DNA of 5,830 bases. Origin: Chitinophagales bacterium (GTDB lineage Bacteria > Bacteroidota > Bacteroidia > Chitinophagales > UBA2359). Every line of letters begins with the position of its first letter. The stretch's first letter is position 1. A program made the translations under genes and the position numbers. The notes beneath the pieces were generated by a model that did no database searches, was not told the DNA's origin, and saw only the letters and a program-made list of their open reading frames with translations. The DNA is taken from contig JAHDIA010000063.1 in assembly GCA_020631035.1 (NCBI GenBank), positions 8,429-14,258 of the forward strand, written 5' to 3'. Below are positions 1 through 5,004 of the stretch, piece after piece.

Positions 1-1187
1 TCACCGCCACCGCCGTCGCCGCCGCCACCGTCACCACCGCCGCCATCGCCGCAGTTTTCAGTTTCAAGTGGGTAAGTGCAAGTTTCAACAGTACCATCTG
101 GTTGAGTAACTTCAAATGTAACATCTACTACAACTCCTACATCAAGTGTATCTCCTTCAGCAGGACCAGCAGTTTGTGTTATTGTAGCAGTTGGAATTGT
201 ACAAGGAACTTCCATTACAAACTCAAAACAGTAACAGTTGTGTCTGTCTGTCCACTCACCACTACTCTTCTTGATACGAGTGTAATGCTCATATCCATAA
301 AGATTGTTAGGTTGATCATATTGCCAATTATCATAAGTAGATGGATCACCATTTGACCAAACAAAGTTACCTTCAGAAGCCTCGTCAGTATAACCAATCC
401 AAGCAGAGTTGGTCATAATGTTGCTTCTGATGTATTCGTTCTCACCAGCATCATTGATGACTACCAAATGACCACCATATTGTTGGCTATAGTAATTGGC
501 TTCCGTCCAAGTGTAACAATACTGAGAACAGTAGTAACTACTACCGCCATATTGTCCCATATAAATGAATCCATGAATGTAATCATCAGAGCAAATAGGA
601 TCACAACTTGCTGTTGGAGCTGGCAAAGCAGGTGTTGTTACCACGCCACTAGCATCACAAGGAACAAAAAGTGTATCAGCAGGGCAAGTAACTGTACAAC
701 TACCAGTAGTTGGCGGTGTACCACAATCAAACTCCACTACATACTCAAAATGGTGGTAGTTTGCTCTATCAGTCCACTCTCCTGAGTGTTTTCTCAATCT
801 GGTGTAATCTTCGTCTCCACCATAGTTGTTGGGTTCACCAGCTTGCCAGTTGGTGTAATAACTGTTGTCTCCTCCCCAAACATAGCTACCTTCAGAAGCT
901 TGATCTGTATAGCCAATCCAAGCATTGTCAGCCATAATGTTGCTTCTGATGTACTCATTTTCACCAGCGTCATTGATAACCACTAGGTATCCACCTGCCG
1001 CTTGAGCTTCAGTATTAGCATCTGTCCAAGTATTGTTGTTATCAGCTGAACAATAATAATGATGGCCATTGTATTGTCCCATATAAATAAATCCAGGGAG
1101 GTATTCCCCATTGCATTGTGCATAGGCACTAAGGCTGAATAATATACAGCAACATGCAATTGTTAATTTTGTAATTAGTTGTTTCAT
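1..1187 (-). CDS. Secreted multidomain protein with two C-type lectin domains and HYR-like segments (partial, C-terminus outside window)
   Basis: The frame is open for 395 codons from ATG 1187-1185 to the left edge, with no stop. Residues 1-23 are a signal peptide (KxxxxK start, hydrophobic core, likely cleavage AYA|Q). Two C-type lectin domains follow, at about 25-153 and 199-327. Both have Tyr-Tyr-Cys, TW(T/E)xA, LVVINDAGENEYIRSNIM, WIGYTD, a (E/Q)PN sugar/calcium motif (118-120 and 292-294) and GEWTDR. Lectin domains of this type bind sugars or proteins outside the cell; the ligand here is unknown. Residues 164-195 (TCPAD..VPCDASGVV..PAPTASC) resemble the first half of a HYR domain and 333-375 (TITQTAGPAEGDTLDVG..TFEVTQPDGTVETC) its second half. 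A (DGGGG)n linker occupies 381-395, so more domains probably follow. No Shine-Dalgarno site is visible, as is common in Bacteroidota. The lectin calls are firm, the HYR calls moderate. The long antisense open frames in this region are shadows. Confidence 0.9.
   Translation of the reverse strand, partial: MKQLITKLTIACCCILFSLSAYAQCNGEYLPGFIYMGQYNGHHYYCSADNNNTWTDANTEAQAAGGYLVVINDAGENEYIRSNIMADNAWIGYTDQASEGSYVWGGDNSYYTNWQAGEPNNYGGDEDYTRLRKHSGEWTDRANYHHFEYVVEFDCGTPPTTGSCTVTCPADTLFVPCDASGVVTTPALPAPTASCDPICSDDYIHGFIYMGQYGGSSYYCSQYCYTWTEANYYSQQYGGHLVVINDAGENEYIRSNIMTNSAWIGYTDEASEGNFVWSNGDPSTYDNWQYDQPNNLYGYEHYTRIKKSSGEWTDRHNCYCFEFVMEVPCTIPTATITQTAGPAEGDTLDVGVVVDVTFEVTQPDGTVETCTYPLETENCGDGGGGDGGGGDGGGG
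3..47 (-). repeat. (DGGGG)n linker, 15-bp units
   Basis: Three consecutive 15-bp units (33-47, 18-32, 3-17) encode Asp-Gly-Gly-Gly-Gly, and the pattern continues past the window edge. Synonymous GGC/GGT changes separate the units, so this is not a fresh exact expansion. The DNA is very GC-rich compared with the rest of the gene. It most likely encodes a flexible, possibly calcium-friendly spacer between extracellular domains. Confidence 0.85.
207..1115 (-). repeat. Duplicated C-type lectin module (two in-frame copies)
   Basis: The copies encode residues 25-153 (729-1115) and 199-327 (207-593). They are offset by 519-522 bp, so they stay in frame. The best-conserved core, LVVINDAGENEYIRSNIM through WIGYTD, is nearly identical in protein and still clearly similar in DNA (for example the stretch around 415-465 against 934-984). 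The copies diverge around the sugar-binding loop, with GEPNNYGGDED in copy 1 and DQPNNLYGYEH in copy 2. This indicates an intragenic duplication followed by change in the ligand loop. Confidence 0.85.
1117..1187 (-). other. Signal peptide of the lectin protein
   Basis: Residues 1-24 read MKQLITKLTIACCCILFSLSAYAQ. There are two lysines at the N-terminus, a hydrophobic core and a small-residue cleavage site (AYA|Q). Three consecutive cysteines at 12-14 lie inside the core. They do not form a good lipobox with the following residues, so a signal peptidase I site is preferred over a lipoprotein. This supports export by Sec and the choice of start. Confidence 0.85.
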
Positions 1188-1233
1188 CTGATTTAATTAG
1201 TTTTAAAAAGTTTTAAGGCAATTTCGTTCAACG

Positions 1234-1320
1234 CATACCAATCCTAGAGCCATTGTGTATATTTTTACAATGGATTTGACATAACAAGACAATAATCGAC
1301 CTAGCTCACGTCTTGGTATG
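1234..1320 (-). promoter_or_regulatory. Structured inverted repeat upstream of the lectin gene
   Basis: Outer arms cataccaa (1234-1241) and ttggtatg (1313-1320) are perfect 8-bp complements. Inside them, gagc (1247-1250) can pair with gctc (1304-1307) across a symmetric 5/5 internal loop. As an alternative that shares base 1250, ccattgt (1250-1256) pairs with acaatgg (1267-1273) around a 10-nt loop. The block lies 47 bp upstream of the lectin ATG. It could be a folded 5' leader or a regulator site. It has no known motif that I recognise, and chance pairing in AT-rich DNA is possible. Confidence 0.3.
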
Positions 1321-1666
1321 AGTTACTTTTCTGTACAAAATGTTATTTATAAAATGTGTTGCTTGTGCTGCTTTTTTATTCAAAACACATAGAAATGCAT
1401 TAGGAATAAAAAAACATCATAGTAAATTTGTGGGACAAAATTAATAGGTAAGAAAGGGGAAGCTTAAAACCTTATTTGCTTTATATGGGTTCCAAGCATT
1501 ATCCACATATACCATACCTCTATAATTTTTTTCAAAATTGCTGTCAATTCAATCACAGCAAGATACTACAATTTATCTAGGCTACCTTGGTGGAGTATTT
1601 TATTGGGTGGCGCATGGATTTTAAAAGATAATTGCTTGTTCATAATTAGTTAGTTTTAAGATTATC

Positions 1667-1698
1667 TAATTATAACCCACTTAATGTGGGCATAATTA
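1667..1698. repeat. Imperfect hairpin in the intergenic spacer
   Basis: Arms taattat (1667-1673) and ataatta (1692-1698) enclose a small 2/1 internal loop and then cccac (1676-1680) and gtggg (1686-1690) around the loop ttaat. That gives 12 paired bases in 32. It is a plausible transcript structure between the two minus-strand genes. No clean T-tract follows on either strand, so I do not call it a terminator. Confidence 0.4.
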
Positions 1699-2066
1699 CT
1701 TAAGGTTAATTTTCTAGAAATAAAGATAAGTCTATTTATTTGATTTTCAAGAAAAAAAAATGACTTGTTTTTCACTATCAACTACCAATAGACAGGCACT
1801 TTGGGGCAATTAAAAATCAAATCAAAATTTTAATCCAAACATAACATATTGTTCAAAAGACACTTACCCATAATCAGATAAAAGAATATAATAATTTGTT
1901 AAAATATGTTAACTAGAAATTATCATTTGATTTTAAGTTTTTAAAAAAAAAGAACACTTTTAACAAGTCAAAAACAATTATAAATCAGCCATTTAGAAAA
2001 AAAACAACTTATTTTAAATATTCTAATACAACAACAAGTACAACACAATCAATCAGTAAAACATAT

Positions 2067-2123
2067 AAAAAACCTACCCTGCAATTGTCATTTTTACTCC
2101 TTTCAGAAAAAAAAATCACAATT
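2067..2123 (-). terminator. Possible weak terminator after the peptidase gene
   Basis: On the minus strand, 13-nt arms (2111-2123 and 2083-2095) pair with a single mismatch around a 15-nt loop, starting about 22 nt after the stop codon. A run of six T (2067-2072 in minus sense) comes 10 nt later. The stem is very AT-rich and the T run is displaced, so intrinsic termination would be weak. The position is right but the strength is doubtful. Confidence 0.35.
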
Positions 2124-2144
2124 ATTAAACTTTCAATCTAACTC

Positions 2145-4532
2145 CTACTTTAAGTTCTCTTCAAATAGTTTAAAAATTCGTTTGTACTCATCTGTCCAAC
2201 TTTCTGCTTCTTGAAAACTATGGCGTTCCAAAGGATACACAGCCATTTCCCAATCCTCTTTGCCCAACTCAATCAAGCGTTGCGCCAAACGTACAACATC
2301 CTGAAAATGCACGTTGCTATCCAGCATTCCATGACAAATCAACAAAGGTTTCTCCAAACCCTCTGCAAAATAAATGGGCGAACTCTGACGATATGCCACA
2401 CTATCCAAATAAGGCACATTGAGTCGGTTGGCGGTATACAAATGGTTGTAATGTGCCCAATCTGTCACCGAACGCAAAGCAGCCCCACAAGCAAAAGTCT
2501 CAGGCGACTTAAACAATGCCATCAAAGTGATAAAACCACCATACGAGCCTCCATAAATGCCTATCTTTTTGGAACTTACTTCATAATTGTCCACCAAATA
2601 TTGGGCTGCATCCAAATGATCGGTCAAATCCTTGTCCCCCAAGGCTCTGTATACATCGGTTCGCCACTCACTTCCATATCCTGCACTTCCTCTAAAATCA
2701 ATGTCCAAAACGGTATAGCCATTGTCTACCAAAAAGTTGTGGAACATATATTCTCTATAATAAGAACTCCACCAATGATGTACATTCTGCAAATAGCCTG
2801 CTCCATGTGCAAATACCACCGCTGGTCCATTCTTTTGGGCTTTGGGCGAACGGTACAATCTCGCCCTTACACTTTTCCCATCTCTGGTTGGAATGTCAAT
2901 GAGCTTGGGTTCCCGCCACTGATAAGCCTTAAAAGCATCCGTAAAAGAGTCGGTGACAGGAATCGCCTCAGCTCCCGCTTTGTTCTCTTGTACAAAGAGT
3001 TCCCACGGACGATTGGAATAAGAATGACGAATCATCAGCCACTTTTCGTCTGGTGACAGTACCACTTGGTTGTTCCCCTTCATCGAAGTCAACTGCTCTG
3101 CCTTACCACCTTTGAGTGGCATTTTGTAAAAGTGCCGTTCTCCCAAATCGACTTCACTCGAACTAAAGTACCAATACTCCCCATCCTCCGAAATTTGTGG
3201 GTCAAATACTTCATAGTCTCCCTTGGTCAATTGCTTCTTTTTGCCCGTCCGAACATTCACTGTATACAAATGCGACCATCCGCTTTGCTCCGACTGAAAC
3301 CACACATGTTCATCATCATCCAACCAACCCCAATCATTTCCGACAAAACTTCTCCAAGCCGAAATCCCTGGTCCTCCAATCCACGCTTTGTCCCTTTGGT
3401 GGTCCAAACTCTTTAATGTCCCACGCTCACAGTCCAATAAGGCAATCCAACGGTCTTTGTTGTCCATCGACTGTACGACAACCAAGGCATTTTTGCCATC
3501 TTTCGACCATTTGGGCATCGAAATATAGACTGCTCTTTCTTTAGCTTCTTCATCCTTTTTCATAAAATCAGGCACATCTTTGATCCCAGGCAAATCAGAG
3601 GCATTGGCAAAATAAACAGTATCTTTTTCCAAATGATAAATGCCCAATTCATACTTGGGCAATGGACGCCCTACCATAATTCTCGATGGCACTTCTTCGG
3701 CAAAACCCGATTCGGTTACATAATTGTAAATGGTGGTTTCCTTCGCATCACTCGAAGTCTTGCTCAACTGAAACGTAATGTACGCTTCACTAGGACTCAA
3801 CAATACCCGACTAATGCTCTTGCTCCCATAACGAAAAGCCTTGGGTCTTTTGAGCTTGTTTTTTTCTCTTGCTTTCTCCCTTTGCTTATCTTCTTCCTTA
3901 TCCCGCTTAAAAAAGCCAATCAACTCCATTTCTTCTTTTGCTATCCATTTTTCTTGCTCGGTCGCCTCACTATCTGACTTATCCTTCCCACTTTTAAAAT
4001 TGCTCAACTGGCTAATTTTTCCCGTAGCAATCTCCCAAGTATACACATTGTTGTCTTGGGTATAAATGATTTTTTTGTCATCGGCTGAAAAACGTATCCG
4101 TCTTTCTGACTCAATAGTCGAAGTAATTTGGCGATGGGTTTTATTTGCCAAATCGTACAAATACAAATCCCCATTTCGAATGTAGGCCGCTTGGCTTTTA
4201 TCCGAATTGTACACCAATGTTTCGGGTGGGCGTTTTTGTTCTTCTTCCCAACTCAATTTACGGACCTTCCCCTCTTCCAAATTGTACACATACAAAGAAT
4301 CTGCCAAGGCATTTTCGGGATTCCAATCAAAATACAATTCTTTGCTATCAATCGACCACCAACCCATATCAGGACTCGCCCCCATCCAATCTTCTCCCTT
4401 CATTATGTTCTCAATGGTCAAATTGTTGCCTTGTGCTTTTGTCACTTCATTGGGCATTAGAAGTGACAAACACATCACACAAACAGGCATACTTGTCTTC
4501 AAAAAAGCCAATAGTTTAGTAGTATTCTTCAT
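2145..4532 (-). CDS. Secreted S9-family serine peptidase (prolyl oligopeptidase / DPP-IV-like)
   Basis: This is a complete 795-residue protein. It should cleave peptides, probably after proline or a related residue as in the DPP-IV-like S9 enzymes, in the periplasm or outside the cell. Residues 1-33 form a signal peptide (likely cleavage TKA|Q). About 58-545 is a beta-propeller with repeated WSxD/LSPD/SxDGxYWYF-type blades (DPP-IV N-terminal type). About 565-795 is the alpha/beta-hydrolase domain. The triad is visible: Ser663 in GGSYGG (661-666), Asp738 in CHGMLDSNVH, His771 in LERHSF. HGAGY (576-580) lies at the oxyanion-hole region. Glu200-Glu201 (AKEEMEL) could be the N-terminus-binding Glu pair of DPP-IV enzymes; this is inferred by position. 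A strongly charged Lys/Glu stretch spans 182-230. An in-frame TAG 12 bp upstream of the ATG supports the start. Length and motifs are normal for the family, and the exact substrate cannot be read from sequence. Confidence 0.95.
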   Translation of the reverse strand: MKNTTKLLAFLKTSMPVCVMCLSLLMPNEVTKAQGNNLTIENIMKGEDWMGASPDMGWWSIDSKELYFDWNPENALADSLYVYNLEEGKVRKLSWEEEQKRPPETLVYNSDKSQAAYIRNGDLYLYDLANKTHRQITSTIESERRIRFSADDKKIIYTQDNNVYTWEIATGKISQLSNFKSGKDKSDSEATEQEKWIAKEEMELIGFFKRDKEEDKQREKAREKNKLKRPKAFRYGSKSISRVLLSPSEAYITFQLSKTSSDAKETTIYNYVTESGFAEEVPSRIMVGRPLPKYELGIYHLEKDTVYFANASDLPGIKDVPDFMKKDEEAKERAVYISMPKWSKDGKNALVVVQSMDNKDRWIALLDCERGTLKSLDHQRDKAWIGGPGISAWRSFVGNDWGWLDDDEHVWFQSEQSGWSHLYTVNVRTGKKKQLTKGDYEVFDPQISEDGEYWYFSSSEVDLGERHFYKMPLKGGKAEQLTSMKGNNQVVLSPDEKWLMIRHSYSNRPWELFVQENKAGAEAIPVTDSFTDAFKAYQWREPKLIDIPTRDGKSVRARLYRSPKAQKNGPAVVFAHGAGYLQNVHHWWSSYYREYMFHNFLVDNGYTVLDIDFRGSAGYGSEWRTDVYRALGDKDLTDHLDAAQYLVDNYEVSSKKIGIYGGSYGGFITLMALFKSPETFACGAALRSVTDWAHYNHLYTANRLNVPYLDSVAYRQSSPIYFAEGLEKPLLICHGMLDSNVHFQDVVRLAQRLIELGKEDWEMAVYPLERHSFQEAESWTDEYKRIFKLFEENLK

Positions 4533-4590
4533 ATTCGTAAGCTAAAAGACTTCTAAGCTCTATAGAAGCCGTGATATTTGCAATATTCAA

Positions 4591-4795
4591 AATAATCGGA
4601 CTTAGAACCTGTCTGAAAACCTCTTACTGGTTTGCGACTTCGTCTTGTTAGGCTAGTACTGCGTTGCAAAAATACTCATTATGCGCTGCATAACTGGTAT
4701 GCCAGCCCAGCCCGTTTTTTGCGCCTTGTTCTACCCTAAAATACTTCTTTCTCAACTTCAGAATAAGTTTTCAGACAGGTTCTTATTCGATTATT
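4591..4795. repeat. Older 8-bp palindrome interrupted by the foldback element
   Basis: Arms aataatcg (4591-4598) and cgattatt (4788-4795) are perfect complements lying just outside the element. Removing the element with one TTA copy brings them together around an 8-nt loop, gacttatt. That would be a plausible hairpin or operator-like palindrome in the divergent region. Alternatively the arms are the outermost, degenerate part of the element itself. Confidence 0.5.
4605..4782. mobile_element. MITE-like foldback element with 16-17 bp perfect terminal inverted repeats
   Basis: The ends are gaacctgtctgaaaac (4605-4620) and its exact complement (4767-4782). One further A/T pair (4604/4783) makes 17 bp. 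TTA flanks both ends (4602-4604 and 4783-4785), fitting a 3-bp target duplication. The inner halves also complement each other: 4648-4659 with 4728-4739 (10 of 12) and gcaaaaa 4666-4672 with 4716-4722 (perfect). The apex carries two small hairpins, ttatgc/gcataa (4679-4684/4688-4693) and ctgg/ccag (4694-4697/4702-4705). No transposase could fit, so it would depend on one elsewhere. A TNA-type 3-bp duplication is known for some IS5-family groups; that link is only a suggestion. The left end lies 72 bp upstream of the peptidase ATG. Confidence 0.75.
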
Positions 4796-4878
4796 CAATT
4801 GTTTAAATGGATTAGGACGGAACGTTGAGGGCTTCGGATGATGGTGTCCCCCCGCTATCCGCTTTTACTCCTCGTATT

Positions 4879-4983
4879 GGGCGAATGCAATTCGCCCCTA
4901 CTGCGGGGTAACCGCTACTATCGGGTGTAGATTCGCATCTGTACGTCCTTCGTCGGCAACGTCATTCCCAAGAAATTGGGAAT
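4879..4983. repeat. Cluster of small hairpins (REP-like, probably a dispersed repeat)
   Basis: Four stem-loops follow each other in 105 bp. gggcgaat/attcgccc (4879-4886/4890-4897) has a 3-nt loop. gcgg/ccgc (4903-4906/4912-4915) has a 5-nt loop. The stem at 4925-4932/4937-4944 has a tcgc loop and two G-U pairs. attcccaa/ttgggaat (4964-4971/4976-4983) has a GAAA tetraloop. The stretch from about 4810 is visibly richer in G+C than the AT-rich flanks and has no coding frame. The gggcgaatgcaattcgccc palindrome resembles intergenic repeats I recall from cyanobacteria and Bacteroidota; that is memory, not a search. The last hairpin ends 21 bp before the ATG at 5005, so it probably lies in the mRNA leader. 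Confidence 0.55.
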
Positions 4984-5004
4984 CTCTTCTAAATATAGAA
5001 CATT

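Larger units (their letters stand above)
1188..2144. other. Long AT-rich intergenic region with no supported gene
   Basis: This 957-bp spacer lies between the stop of the peptidase gene and the start of the lectin gene, both on the minus strand. Stops are dense in all frames and I see no tRNA-like or rRNA-like sequence. It holds a leader-type inverted repeat (1234-1320), an imperfect hairpin (1667-1698), a post-stop hairpin (2083-2123) and A/T tracts. A smaller inverted repeat pairs 1482-1487 with 1506-1511. The 10-mer atttgatttt occurs at 1738-1747 and 1925-1934 and inverted at 1813-1822, which may be chance in such AT-rich DNA. The length suggests that the lectin gene has its own promoter and long leader. 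I could not locate a convincing Bacteroidota TTG/TAnnTTTG promoter pair. Confidence 0.7.
4533..5004. other. Divergent intergenic region made largely of repeat elements
   Basis: This 472-bp region separates the minus-strand peptidase gene from the plus-strand gene at 5005, so it must hold promoters in both directions. Next to the peptidase start is a short inverted repeat, cttcta (4550-4555) with tagaag (4563-4568). Then come a foldback element (4605-4782) and a GC-richer run of hairpins (4879-4983). No coding frame is supported. TTATTTTG on the minus strand (4588-4595) is close to the Bacteroidota -7 box TAnnTTTG, but no matching TTG -33 box is present, so I do not call a promoter. Confidence 0.7.

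Noticed and set aside
1..53. GC-rich imperfect repeat as a CRISPR or non-coding satellite
   Set aside because: The repeat is in frame, has 15-bp units without spacers and encodes a clean DGGGG linker.
102..986. Several plus-strand open frames opposite the lectin gene
   Set aside because: The minus-strand frame has recognisable lectin domains throughout. The antisense translations are Ser/Thr/Cys-rich without domains.
207..1115. Diversity-generating retroelement target (lectin-fold variable protein)
   Set aside because: The two lectin copies differ at many kinds of bases rather than mainly at adenines. There is no template repeat, accessory gene or reverse transcriptase in the window, and the variable loop is not at a C-terminus.
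1436..1443. TAATTTTG on the minus strand as a Bacteroidota -7 promoter box
   Set aside because: It fits TAnnTTTG, but no TTG lies at the expected distance upstream, and such matches are frequent in AT-rich DNA.
2211..3056. Long plus-strand open frame of 281 codons opposite the peptidase gene
   Set aside because: It lies antisense to the catalytic domain of a clear S9 peptidase, and its translation shows no domain or signal. It arises because the real gene lacks certain codons.
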